Counted from the stretch's first letter, positions 1 through 6,523 are shown. The stretch is DNA of 8,047 bases from Planctomycetaceae bacterium (GCA_031266315.1 JAISBG010000167.1:1-8047), one strand, 5' to 3'. Numbers and translations are program-made. Notes: generated by a model not told the origin, from the sequence alone.

Positions 1-1479
1 CCAAATATCACTGGCGGGACACATCACACCAAATTCAACTTTACGACCATCTGCTTCATGCCCTCCCCAACGTTCAAACCAACAAGAACCGTCTTCTTTT
101 TTCGCAACACCGGGTAATGCTTCTTTTGTAAAAAGCCAATCTTCGTTTTTTCGATCCAGCCGATCCCAAATTCGACCGTTAATGTACGGCATAACAAAAA
201 ACTTATTATCTTTTTGAATTTCCGCAACAGCCGATTTAAACCCTTTTCTCGTAGGAAAATAATGAGGATAATCGTTATCAAATGGAATTTGATGCCACCC
301 GTAACAATGGATACCGACAGGTACTTTTAGCGGTGTTTGAAATTTTTGAAATGTTTCGGGAAATTTTGGTATTTTATACCAATACTGCATCCAAACAGCA
401 AGTTCTTTTATCCAAAGCGGTGTATCGGTTCGACCTTCGGTACTGATTTTTGTACGCGGATACCACGATGCTTCGCGGCGAACCCAATCTCGATACATTA
501 TTGCCGCATCAAACCAATCACCTTGATATGATTCCAAAACAATTTTACAAGGAGTAAACCTTGAATTAGTTTGACCGCAATTTTCGGCTTGATAAATTGA
601 AGAAATACCAACGGTACTACTTTTTGTATCAACATGAAAAATTTGTTGTTTAAATGAAGCATCAACATCATGAGCAGCAATATAAAAACCAATACGTTTC
701 GATTTTTCTTCGGCATCGTTCCAAACCGCATACCATGGCATTGATAAATGAGTGCTGGGATAACGATGCTCCCAATGGAAATCCTGATGAAACAGTTGAT
801 CGATAACAATTCCTGAAACACGCGGATAAAATCCTTTCATTTTAGAACCAAACGCTTTTAATCGGATTGGCATTAATGCGGCACTTTCCAGTGTTAAATT
901 GTCCAGTAATTGAGCATTTTCAAACCACGTTACGGAAATCGACGATTGATCGTACCATGCGGTATTTGTTTTTTCTGTACCGGTTTTCTGCCGTGACTGA
1001 ACCAGTAATCTCAAACGAACTTGTTCACCGCCGAGAATATTTGAAACTCCTGTAAAAGTCAACAAAATTTCACGATCTTTTGATGTTACATCAATTTTGT
1101 TCCAACCTTGATCCGATACCAACGGAAGTAATGTAAAACCGGATTTATCTTCTTTTTCTTTTCGAAGATTGACGGTGAACAGAGATTGCGGTTCTGCTGG
1201 TGTTAATAAGGTCAATGATGAAATGTCAACCAAAGCGATAAGACGAATTCCATGACCATTTTTTGTAATAGTTTTTTCGAGTAACATGCCGAGATTATCC
1301 GAAGAAATAGTAATCAAACATTTATCATTTGTTTGATCTATTTCCGGTAACGTATTTTTGGCAATATTGATCCAATTTTTCACTGTTTGATTTTGTAATG
1401 GTTTCTCTGTTGCCAACACAGAAGAAAACAATAACAAAAAAATGAGTGTTCCTAGAAAAATAAAGTGTTTCATCGTCAT
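1..1479 (-). CDS. Exported DUF6259-type glycoside-hydrolase-like protein, 3' end outside the window
   Basis: The reading frame is open from 1479 to base 1, giving 493 residues without a stop; the C-terminus lies outside the window. Residues 1-23 look like a Sec signal peptide (basic start, hydrophobic run FIFLGTLIFLLLF, cleavage probably after VLA). Residues 25-220 are a beta-rich N-terminal region. Features I associate with the DUF6259 family follow: a GDWFDAAIMYRDWVR stretch (about 320-334), GIHCYGWHQIPFDNDYPHYFP (389-409) and an MPYINGRIWD segment (430-439), which fit the start of a TIM-barrel hydrolase-like domain. The family is thought to act on carbohydrates, but substrate and catalytic residues are not clear here. 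Two in-frame ATGs lie six bases apart (1479 and 1473). The Shine-Dalgarno is weak (AAGAAA), so either may be used. The first 11 residues nearly match those of the lipoprotein at 2995-3528, as part of a duplicated upstream region. Confidence 0.85.
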   Translation of the reverse strand, partial: MTMKHFIFLGTLIFLLLFSSVLATEKPLQNQTVKNWINIAKNTLPEIDQTNDKCLITISSDNLGMLLEKTITKNGHGIRLIALVDISSLTLLTPAEPQSLFTVNLRKEKEDKSGFTLLPLVSDQGWNKIDVTSKDREILLTFTGVSNILGGEQVRLRLLVQSRQKTGTEKTNTAWYDQSSISVTWFENAQLLDNLTLESAALMPIRLKAFGSKMKGFYPRVSGIVIDQLFHQDFHWEHRYPSTHLSMPWYAVWNDAEEKSKRIGFYIAAHDVDASFKQQIFHVDTKSSTVGISSIYQAENCGQTNSRFTPCKIVLESYQGDWFDAAIMYRDWVRREASWYPRTKISTEGRTDTPLWIKELAVWMQYWYKIPKFPETFQKFQTPLKVPVGIHCYGWHQIPFDNDYPHYFPTRKGFKSAVAEIQKDNKFFVMPYINGRIWDRLDRKNEDWLFTKEALPGVAKKEDGSCWFERWGGHEADGRKVEFGVMCPASDIW

Positions 1480-1514
1480 AATTTCTTAGTTTACAGGGTT
1501 TTATTGAAATAATC

Positions 1515-1530
1515 GCGAAACGTTTGCCGC
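1515..1530 (-). promoter_or_regulatory. Candidate LacI-family-type operator, copy 1
   Basis: Read on the minus strand this is a near-palindrome centred on CG with core GCAAACGTTT followed by CGC. It resembles the core of LacI/GalR/PurR-family operators, whose palindromes centre on a CG step. It lies about 36-51 bases upstream of the first ATG of the DUF6259-type gene. The same core is kept at 3565-3574 in the second copy of the region. The regulator itself is not in this window, so the assignment is inference from motif shape, duplication and the carbohydrate context. Confidence 0.4.
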
Positions 1531-1574
1531 AAACAACACGGCAAAAAAATACAACGCAGTGGAATCAAATTCAA

Positions 1575-1589
1575 TGTTTACATGAAACA
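1575..1589. promoter_or_regulatory. Conserved 15-base palindrome TGTTTACATGAAACA, copy 1
   Basis: This is an inverted repeat with arms TGTTT and AAACA around ACATG, about 96-110 bases upstream of the DUF6259-type start codon. It is identical in copy 2 (3622-3636) and sits in the longest perfectly conserved run of the duplication. It may be a second protein-binding site or part of the promoter. No particular factor is indicated. Confidence 0.35.
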
Positions 1590-1621
1590 AAAACTGAATC
1601 TTCAAGTGTGAGGAGTATAAA

Positions 1622-1660
1622 GATTGAAGTTTTTCAATTGGTCAATAAAGAACTTCAATC
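1622..1660. other. Stem-loop in the gap before the DUF6259-type gene
   Basis: GATTGAAGT (1622-1630) is the exact reverse complement of ACTTCAATC (1652-1660), leaving a 21-base loop. In a minus-strand transcript it would form just after the larger stem-loop at 1650-1717. The two compete for bases 1650-1656, so only one full structure can form at a time. No U-run follows that would make it an ordinary terminator. Confidence 0.4.
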
Positions 1661-1717
1661 GTGATGTTGTGAGGGTTTATTGTTGGTTTTCAGTGTTCCC
1701 TCACAACATCGAAGTTC
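1650..1717 (-). terminator. Strong stem-loop just after the DUF1559 gene; possible terminator or mRNA end
   Basis: The 13 bases at 1663-1675 (GATGTTGTGAGGG) are perfectly complementary to 1698-1710 (CCCTCACAACATC) around a 22-base loop. The stem can extend by seven more pairs (1650-1656 with 1711-1717) across a six-base bulge on one side. It begins 17 bases past the DUF1559 stop codon on the minus strand, where a transcript end or a 3'-protecting hairpin is expected. There is no clear U-tract after it, so a classical intrinsic terminator is not proven. Confidence 0.5.
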
Positions 1718-1733
1718 GAAGTAAAAGTTCTTC

Positions 1734-2927
1734 TTAAAGTCCTTTACTTTCTTTACCGTCGATACTTCCAAAGGCTCCCCAAACACCAAATGGAGATTCA
1801 CCGGAAAGTGTACAGTTATTCCCCGTCGATAACAACGTTCCGGCATCAACTGTTTCACTAATAAATCCGCCGCTGGTATCCGCACGAACAACATTGACTC
1901 CACCGGAATGATAACTCGTTGGAGGATTTATCATTGGGTAACGGGCATCAACAGCAGAAAGACACGAAGGAGCATTGGGCGGTAAAATCGTGTTCGTCCA
2001 AACACAAATTGGATAAGCTGTAGTCCAATAGATTCCACTAAAATTATGAATCGTAGTAACGAGAGTTACACTGTACTCATTTTTGTCTTTCGTATTCAGA
2101 CAAAATATCGGTTTAAAATCTGTTTCACAGTCAACAGTGGCATTAAATACGTCTGTTACCGCGACGGCGTATGATTCTTTAATTCTCCGTCCACTGGTTT
2201 GGCTAATGACCCGTTCACTGAAAAATAACGAGTTACTCGTACCATCATTAATGGCATTTAACCCCAACCATCCACCGATGCCAAATGGACCGCGATTCTT
2301 TCTATCAAATGTAGTAGCATTAACAATATTAACAGTATAATCTCCACTGCTGTAAACATAGTTTGTACAGCCGATTTCTGTTGCCGTTTTCCGGGAACTG
2401 TTGGCATCAGAAGGACAGAGCAAGAAATCATACTTACTTTGCATCATAGTGGTAACATTAGGATCCGATGCAATGGCGGCATTCGTTGGATTGTTGTAAC
2501 TACCAGTAGCATTAGCTTCCAAAATATCATGGGAAGTCAACGTGCTATAAGCCGTTGATTGCTCAATGAACGGGAGAATCCAAACAAACAAACTCCAAGC
2601 TCCTCTGACTAGGTCAGTTGGTACCGGCGCTACAGGACGCCCACAGGGAAGCGAGTTGTGAATATCATGGTAGTTGTGGACGGCAATTCCGATTTGCTTG
2701 AGTTTGTTCGAACATTGCATCCGCCGCGCCGCTTCCCTCGCTGCCTGAACCGCAGGCAACAACAGCGCAATTAATACTCCGATAATCGCAATCACTACCA
2801 GAAGTTCCACCAGTGTAAATCCGTTGCGACGTGATTTCGAACGGAAAATACTACTGAGACTCGGCATGAAACATGCCATGAGACTTGTCATAAACCATGA
2901 CAAAAGATTACACGAAAATTCGTACAT
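1734..2927 (-). CDS. DUF1559 pseudopilin-like protein with prepilin N-terminus
   Basis: The protein has 397 residues from the ATG at 2927, chosen because AAGGAG lies seven bases upstream. An in-frame ATG at 3017 would overlap the preceding gene and has no such site. A long leader of about 36 residues ends in RSKSRRNG, then the type IV pilin/pseudopilin signature [20 protein letters not shown] with the expected Glu at +5. Next come [31 protein letters not shown], hallmarks of the DUF1559 family (also called SBP_bac_10), then [15 protein letters not shown] and [12 protein letters not shown]. The C-terminus has H340-x9-D350 and a [11 protein letters not shown] ending. The usual DG after the spacing is DT here. 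Such proteins are probably processed by a prepilin peptidase and held at the envelope; their role is unknown. The gene follows the lipoprotein gene by 67 bases, a common planctomycete pairing and probably an operon. Confidence 0.93.
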   Translation of the reverse strand: MYEFSCNLLSWFMTSLMACFMPSLSSIFRSKSRRNGFTLVELLVVIAIIGVLIALLLPAVQAAREAARRMQCSNKLKQIGIAVHNYHDIHNSLPCGRPVAPVPTDLVRGAWSLFVWILPFIEQSTAYSTLTSHDILEANATGSYNNPTNAAIASDPNVTTMMQSKYDFLLCPSDANSSRKTATEIGCTNYVYSSGDYTVNIVNATTFDRKNRGPFGIGGWLGLNAINDGTSNSLFFSERVISQTSGRRIKESYAVAVTDVFNATVDCETDFKPIFCLNTKDKNEYSVTLVTTIHNFSGIYWTTAYPICVWTNTILPPNAPSCLSAVDARYPMINPPTSYHSGGVNVVRADTSGGFISETVDAGTLLSTGNNCTLSGESPFGVWGAFGSIDGKESKGL

Positions 2928-2934
2928 CACATTT

Positions 2935-2940
2935 CTCCTT
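2935..2940 (-). promoter_or_regulatory. Ribosome binding site AAGGAG deciding the DUF1559 start
   Basis: Read on the minus strand, AAGGAG lies seven bases before ATG 2927. It favours this start over the ATG at 3017, which lies inside the end of the upstream lipoprotein gene. Confidence 0.75.
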
Positions 2941-2994
2941 GAATAAAGAGTGTTAAAAGTTTTTTCTGCTGTCATACGTAACAACAGAAACATT

Positions 2995-3528
2995 CTATTT
3001 ATAGGTCGAAACATCAATTTCCAATGACGTTTCTCCCGAAACAGTTCGTTTTAAGGGTGTTGTAGTGATCGATGCTAATTTTTTGGGAATGATTCTTAGC
3101 GAATCGGTTTTTGAATCGATTTCTTTTTGTCGGGTTTCGAGTTGCGGCGATGTCAATTTCATTTGCTCATCTAACGACAACGGAGGAAGACCGGTATCAA
3201 TAACTTCAACAAGTCGAATCTTGTATTCCCCATTCGGAACGCCTTCTTTTGAATAATCGCCTTGCTTTGTTCGCATCAAGGCAATTCCAGAAGAGTTTGT
3301 CGTTCCTTCAACAACAATATTGGGAAACGGAGCGTCAGGAAATAAATTGACGACAACTCCAACAAGCGGGGATGTTCCGTTGGTGATTTTGATCTGACAA
3401 GAAGAAGTTACGGGAAAATTTTTCGGAACAGGAACTCCGCCACAACCTGACAAAAACAAAACTATCGTCAACAGAAACAATAACTCCAAAAAGTGTGTTC
3501 CTAGAAAAATAAAGTTTTTCATCGTCAT
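2995..3528 (-). CDS. Small lipoprotein with transthyretin-like (carboxypeptidase-regulatory-type) domain
   Basis: The product has 177 residues. Residues 4-28 form a hydrophobic signal ending in the lipobox LSGC, with Cys29 the likely lipidated residue followed by GG, so it should be membrane-anchored and face the periplasm or surface. Residues about 40-110 show the pattern of small planctomycete lipoproteins with a transthyretin-like beta-sandwich: [14 protein letters not shown], then [12 protein letters not shown] (the 'T-x-x-x-G' turn), then [16 protein letters not shown]. The region after 120 is charged and probably extends from the domain. No enzymatic motif is visible. ATGs at 3528 and 3522 are both possible; AGGA upstream is spaced better for the second. 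It heads a likely two-gene unit with the DUF1559 gene. Its upstream region and first codons are duplicated before the DUF6259-type gene. Confidence 0.87.
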   Translation of the reverse strand: MTMKNFIFLGTHFLELLFLLTIVLFLSGCGGVPVPKNFPVTSSCQIKITNGTSPLVGVVVNLFPDAPFPNIVVEGTTNSSGIALMRTKQGDYSKEGVPNGEYKIRLVEVIDTGLPPLSLDEQMKLTSPQLETRQKEIDSKTDSLRIIPKKLASITTTPLKRTVSGETSLEIDVSTYK

Positions 3529-3561
3529 ATTTCCTATTTATAAGGTTTCATTGAAATAATC

Positions 3562-3577
3562 GCAAAACGTTTGCCGC
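3562..3577 (-). promoter_or_regulatory. Candidate LacI-family-type operator, copy 2
   Basis: On the minus strand it reads GCGGCAAACGTTTTGC, an imperfect palindrome centred on CG with the same GCAAACGTTT core as copy 1. It lies about 34-49 bases before the lipoprotein start codon. The one base that differs just beyond the core (T here, C in copy 1) leaves the core intact, as expected of a selected site. No regulator gene is in view. Confidence 0.4.
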
Positions 3578-3621
3578 AAACTACACGTCAAAAAAACTCA
3601 ACGTAATGGAATCAACTTCAA

Positions 3622-3636
3622 TGTTTACATGAAACA
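3622..3636. promoter_or_regulatory. Conserved 15-base palindrome TGTTTACATGAAACA, copy 2
   Basis: Identical to the copy at 1575-1589, and about 94-108 bases upstream of the lipoprotein start. The distance to the GCAAACGTTT core is the same in both copies. Confidence 0.35.
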
Positions 3637-3724
3637 AAAATAGAGGTTATACTGTATTAGGGGTGAATTTGGTATATTTCAAGTTTCTAAATAATTATTT
3701 TCCTGATTGCTCCGAAAAACCAAA

Positions 3725-3915
3725 TAGCCCGATAGGGCTTTATTTTCGTAACCGCAGGTCTTTGACCTGCGGTTACGAACCAACGAAACCACTGCCTGAA
3801 AGGCAGAATTTTAAGTCGTTGCCGTGTTAAGTTCTGCCTTTCAGGCAGTAGGCTGTTTGTCGTTACACCGCAGGTCAAAGACCTGCGGTTATGAAAATTA
3901 AGCCCTATCGGGCTA
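3725..3915. repeat. 191-base mirror-symmetric element made of three pairs of palindromes
   Basis: The whole element is an inverted repeat around position 3820, and each arm contains three palindromes of its own. Outer pair: AGCCC-GATA-GGGCT (3726-3739) and its reverse complement (3901-3914). Middle pair: a perfect 16+3+16 hairpin at 3745-3779 with core CCGCAGGTC-TTT-GACCTGCGG, and its partner at 3867-3889 with AAA in the loop. Inner pair: CTGCCT-GAA-AGGCAG (3792-3806) and CTGCCT-TTC-AGGCAG (3834-3848). Start of one plus end of the other is 7640 for the outer, middle-core and inner pairs, so the arms have kept register without indels. It looks like a composite REP-type intergenic element or a miniature mobile element. 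No transposase and no clear target-site duplication are seen. The frame across it at 3687-3953 is a by-product of the repeats. Confidence 0.9.
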
Positions 3916-4027
3916 TTCCGATTTTTGTACCTGTTAAGTAAATAGCCATACAAATTTTTAACAAAAATTACACTGAATCGTTATGAAAATGCTAATTTTA
4001 TGACTAACACAATATAAACAAATTTTT

Positions 4028-4048
4028 GGGGGAAGAAAAATTTCCCCC
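4028..4048 (-). terminator. Stem-loop after the lactonase-like gene
   Basis: GGGGGAA (4028-4034) and TTCCCCC (4042-4048) form a seven-pair stem 24 bases past the stop codon at 4072. On the minus strand it is followed by AAAAATTTG, not a clean U-run; on the plus strand it is followed by a T-rich stretch. The flank AAATTTTT and the loop's AAAAATTT can form an alternative hairpin overlapping the first. Position and strength suggest the 3' end of the lactonase-like transcript. Confidence 0.6.
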
Positions 4049-4071
4049 TATTTTAATTTTGTATCTTTTAG

Positions 4072-5286
4072 TTATTTCAATGAAATAACCGAAATCGTAT
4101 GAGGGGCATCAAATTTTGTATTTTTTAATCCGGGAGATGCCGCGTCAAAATTAGCAATATACATTTTGCCGTCCACAACCACACATTCGCATGGTACATC
4201 CAGTAAACCGTCTGTGCCGTCAGTATCACCGTTTTCCCAAACCGTCCAGCAACGGACATGCGTTTGTCGTCCACGACGGTCTTGACGAAGCGGAGTCATT
4301 GCGCGGATTGCGTTTTCTTGCGGGTCGTTGATGAAAATCAATTTTGAAACCGGATCGAAAAAAATACCGTCACAACATCGATAACGGTCATCGTCCAGAA
4401 TTTTGATACATTTTATGGAATCATCGGTATTTACTGTTACGGCATACATGACGCCGTCGCCGCAGTTACCGAAATAGATTACGCCTTTATCATCAACCGT
4501 CATTCCATCCGCACCGGCAGGCGATTCCCGTCCAACTTTTTTGACGGATTCCTTGACAACCAGATGTTCGTCCCGACCATTCGGTAACACTTTTAATGGT
4601 TCTTTTTGTTTGAGAATTTCATCTGCTTTGAACCGCCAAAGTCCGCCGATTCCGAAATAACCTTCCAAATCAAGACACGTATCTGTAACCCAAAGTTCGT
4701 TGTGATGCCACAAGATCGCGTTGGGATGTTTCAAGCCGACAATTACCGGTGTTATAACTCCAGTTGGTTTACCGCATTTCATTTCAACCTTCAATATTCG
4801 CGACTTGTGATTTTTGTTATGAAGATACTGATTGTCGCAAACGTAAAGATTACCGTCAGGAGCAAAAGCAAGACCCATTGGACCAGTTTGACCGGTTTCC
4901 TCAAAAATGGGATATTCCAACACCACTTCAAACGCCGCCGTCTTGGGATCAATCATCACGAGATAACCGCCTTCATGATTACCCTTTTTACGGTTTGCGT
5001 CCATGTTATTGAAGTTCGGCACATTGAGAAAAATCTTTCCCGTTTTTGCACAATAAGTCAATCCGTCGGGATTGTGCAAGTGATTCGGTAACGATAAAAA
5101 TAACTTGGGACGGTATTTTTCATTGTTACCGATATTACCGTCCGGTAATTTTTGTACTGTTACAGGATTTATTTGTTTCCGTAAATTTTTGAAAATTTGA
5201 GCGTCAGCATCGGTGATGATCAAAACGCACAAAAAGGTGAAAGCCCAAAATCCGGTCATCAATTTTTTGTTCATTTTTTTATTCAT
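4072..5286 (-). CDS. Exported SMP-30/gluconolactonase-like six-bladed beta-propeller protein
   Basis: The product has 404 residues. A Sec signal covers residues 1-29 (MNKKMNKK, then a hydrophobic stretch, cleavage after ADA), placing it in the periplasm or outside. Blade-like repeats follow: PDGLTYCAKTGKIFLNVP (73-90), MGLAFAPDGNLYVCDN (137-152), HPNAILWHHNELWVTDT (187-203), ADGMTVDDKGVIYFGNC (259-275) and CCDGIFFDPVSKLIFIND (304-321). In the SMP-30/gluconolactonase/LRE family a Glu, an Asn and an Asp hold the catalytic metal. Asn189 and Asp260 lie in segments that match the Asn and Asp positions, and the Glu is not placed with confidence. Lactone hydrolysis is thus likely but not certain; a non-catalytic propeller is the alternative. 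The start has no good Shine-Dalgarno, and a second ATG lies four codons in. It follows the barrel gene by 54 bases and is probably co-transcribed. Confidence 0.83.
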   Translation of the reverse strand: MNKKMNKKLMTGFWAFTFLCVLIITDADAQIFKNLRKQINPVTVQKLPDGNIGNNEKYRPKLFLSLPNHLHNPDGLTYCAKTGKIFLNVPNFNNMDANRKKGNHEGGYLVMIDPKTAAFEVVLEYPIFEETGQTGPMGLAFAPDGNLYVCDNQYLHNKNHKSRILKVEMKCGKPTGVITPVIVGLKHPNAILWHHNELWVTDTCLDLEGYFGIGGLWRFKADEILKQKEPLKVLPNGRDEHLVVKESVKKVGRESPAGADGMTVDDKGVIYFGNCGDGVMYAVTVNTDDSIKCIKILDDDRYRCCDGIFFDPVSKLIFINDPQENAIRAMTPLRQDRRGRQTHVRCWTVWENGDTDGTDGLLDVPCECVVVDGKMYIANFDAASPGLKNTKFDAPHTISVISLK

Positions 5287-5297
5287 TTTTATTGGTG

Positions 5298-5309
5298 TTG
5301 TTAAAGTTG
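5298..5309. repeat. TTGTTAAAGTTG upstream of the lactonase-like gene
   Basis: This 12-mer also occurs at 6515-6526, in both cases 12-14 bases before a start codon. Within it lies part of a two-unit tandem GTTGTTRAA (5297-5314). A run of ten A's sits nearby at 5321-5330. The stretch is AT-rich, so chance or leader-sequence preference can explain it. Confidence 0.4.
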
Positions 5310-5340
5310 TTGAAATTATTAAAAAAAAAAGTTAAATGTT

Positions 5341-6501
5341 TCATTTAGTTTTTTGTTTCTCGTCAACAGCGATATAATCCAGCGGAAGACGGTTAAAAAC
5401 ACGGGCTAAAACAGCGATATGAAAATCACGACTATCTTTAAAATCATCAATAGGTTTGGAAAGATAAAAAGAAATCGGTTGTCTCAATGTGTTGGCGTAT
5501 GGCGGTGCAAAATCATTGATTCCGAATTTTTGTTCCTCTGCGTCGGAAATAATTTTAAGTAGTTGTTCCTTTCCTTCAATATTTGCCGTACACATAACCA
5601 ATTTTGTTTGCGGACGGAGAAGGTTACGTATTTTTTGTATTCCTTGAGGATCGCCAAATTCACTTTGTAACATATCGATTTCTTTCAAAAGGGAAGTTTC
5701 TTTGTATTCTTCACTGTTGATTTCGTAAGATGACAGCCAGATGAGGCAATTTGGTTTTACTCGTTTTGCTGTTGTTTTTATTCGCTGCCATGCCCGTTCA
5801 ATTGCGTTACGGCGGTAAACGAGTTCGATTTCCGGTGTCATTTTTTCTTTGCCCGGAAATTTTTCGCCCATTAATTCCTGATACATTTCCTGTTCGCAAG
5901 GCAGCCATTGTAACGGCGGTAACGGATTCCTTCCGCCGTCGGGATTGTGAAAATAATCCACCATAAAGCCATCCATATCTGTTTTTTTTATTGCGTCTTC
6001 AATAGACGCACATAAATCATTGAGATAGGTTTGTGTATAAGGAATACCGTTTGGACAACACAAATCAGGATGTTCTTTTGACCATTTTGTATTAATACTC
6101 GGACAAAAATATCCGAGCACTTTCATCTTTTTCTGATGACCGAGTTTGACCATTTCCGGCATAAAATCATACTTCAAACCGGGTTGTTCCGGCACAACAC
6201 CGTTTTTGTACCATGCGTAACCATTAAGCCCAATAGAAATTAGTGTAAGGGTATTACAACCGAGATCGGCATACCATTTTATATGTTCTTTGGGGTCGGC
6301 GTCCACAAACTGACCGGGTTTAGCCCATGCAAAATCAATGGTAAATGTTCGCATCGGTTCATCGTCGGCAATTTCGTCGTTTGCCTGAATAGGTGAAATC
6401 AGACCATGCGGCAAAATACCAGCCAACATCGTACCAACAGTAATCGTACCACTCGTTTTCAAAAAATTACGGCGAGTGTTTCGGTTTTTAGTTTTTGTCA
6501 T
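5341..6501 (-). CDS. Tat-exported TIM-barrel, glycoside-hydrolase-like protein
   Basis: The product has 386 residues. A twin-arginine signal (T-R-R-N-F-L-K at 9-15, hydrophobic stretch to about 34, probable cleavage near IQA40) exports it folded. The mature part from residue 51 alternates strand and helix as in a (beta/alpha)8 barrel: TFTIDFAW, CNTLTLISI, MKVLGYFCP, MDGFMVDYFHNPDGG (176-190), PNCLIWLSSYE (250-260) and IDMLQSEFGDP (275-285). Asp182 and Glu260, at the ends of predicted strands, are plausible acid residues, by analogy with glycoside-hydrolase-like barrels such as the fucosidase-like or GHL families; I cannot assign a family or substrate. The length is close to one barrel with no accessory domain. 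AGGAG lies six bases before the ATG and fixes the start. It precedes the lactonase-like gene by 54 bases. A metabolite-binding or inactive barrel is possible. Confidence 0.75.
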   Translation of the reverse strand: MTKTKNRNTRRNFLKTSGTITVGTMLAGILPHGLISPIQANDEIADDEPMRTFTIDFAWAKPGQFVDADPKEHIKWYADLGCNTLTLISIGLNGYAWYKNGVVPEQPGLKYDFMPEMVKLGHQKKMKVLGYFCPSINTKWSKEHPDLCCPNGIPYTQTYLNDLCASIEDAIKKTDMDGFMVDYFHNPDGGRNPLPPLQWLPCEQEMYQELMGEKFPGKEKMTPEIELVYRRNAIERAWQRIKTTAKRVKPNCLIWLSSYEINSEEYKETSLLKEIDMLQSEFGDPQGIQKIRNLLRPQTKLVMCTANIEGKEQLLKIISDAEEQKFGINDFAPPYANTLRQPISFYLSKPIDDFKDSRDFHIAVLARVFNRLPLDYIAVDEKQKTK

Positions 6502-6507
6502 AAAATT

Positions 6508-6512
6508 CTCCT
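6508..6512 (-). promoter_or_regulatory. Ribosome binding site AGGAG of the TIM-barrel gene
   Basis: On the minus strand AGGAG lies six bases before ATG 6501, a canonical spacing. This supports the start that keeps the RRNFLK signal. Confidence 0.75.
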
Positions 6513-6523
6513 AATTGTTAAAG

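Larger units (their letters stand above)
1446..1593 (-). repeat. Duplicated upstream control region, copy 1
   Basis: This stretch covers the first dozen codons of the DUF6259-type gene and about 115 bases upstream. It repeats in the same orientation at 3495-3640, where it serves the lipoprotein gene. From 1504 to 1593 I count 82 identical bases out of 90 against 3551-3640. The part nearest the start codons is also alike but has a two-base length difference. The copy ends sharply at the AAAAA after TGAAACA, and sequence beyond it is unrelated. It holds two conserved short palindromes annotated separately. It probably carries the promoter and operator of the gene at 1-1479, but I cannot point to convincing -35 and -10 boxes. 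Confidence 0.85.
3495..3640 (-). repeat. Duplicated upstream control region, copy 2
   Basis: This is the partner of the repeat at 1446-1593, same orientation, about 2.05 kb apart. It spans the first codons of the lipoprotein gene ([11 protein letters not shown] against MTMKHFIFLGT in the other gene) and about 112 bases upstream. The GCAAACGTTT core and the TGTTTACATGAAACA palindrome are both kept. The match ends at 3640, and the flanking sequence differs. It probably holds the promoter of the lipoprotein-DUF1559 unit. Confidence 0.85.

Noticed and set aside
498..821. Minus-strand open frame of 107 codons
   Set aside because: It is another frame of the DUF6259-type gene, whose continuous 493-codon frame has a signal peptide and family motifs.
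2555..2569. TTGATTGCTCAATGA, also present at 6609-6623
   Set aside because: One copy is inside the DUF1559 coding sequence, with codons that make sense there. A 15-base match with no flanking similarity is weak evidence of a shared element.
2928..3017. Longer DUF1559 start at 3017
   Set aside because: It would overlap the lipoprotein gene, lacks a ribosome binding site and adds 30 residues before an already long leader. ATG 2927 has AAGGAG at the right distance.
3725..3915. CRISPR array
   Set aside because: The repeated units differ from one another, are mirrored and not direct, and there are no regular unique spacers or cas genes.
3687..3953. Minus-strand open frame of 88 codons
   Set aside because: It runs straight through the mirrored palindromes. 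Its residues are the translated repeats, it has no ribosome binding site or domain, and it is best seen as a by-product of the repeat element.
4606..5091. Plus-strand open frame of 161 codons
   Set aside because: It lies wholly inside the well-supported lactonase-like gene on the other strand, and its translation shows no domain or family motif.
5321..5330. Run of ten A's as an intrinsic terminator tail for the barrel gene
   Set aside because: On the minus strand it is a T run, but no stem precedes it, and the next gene starts shortly after. It is more likely plain AT-rich spacer.
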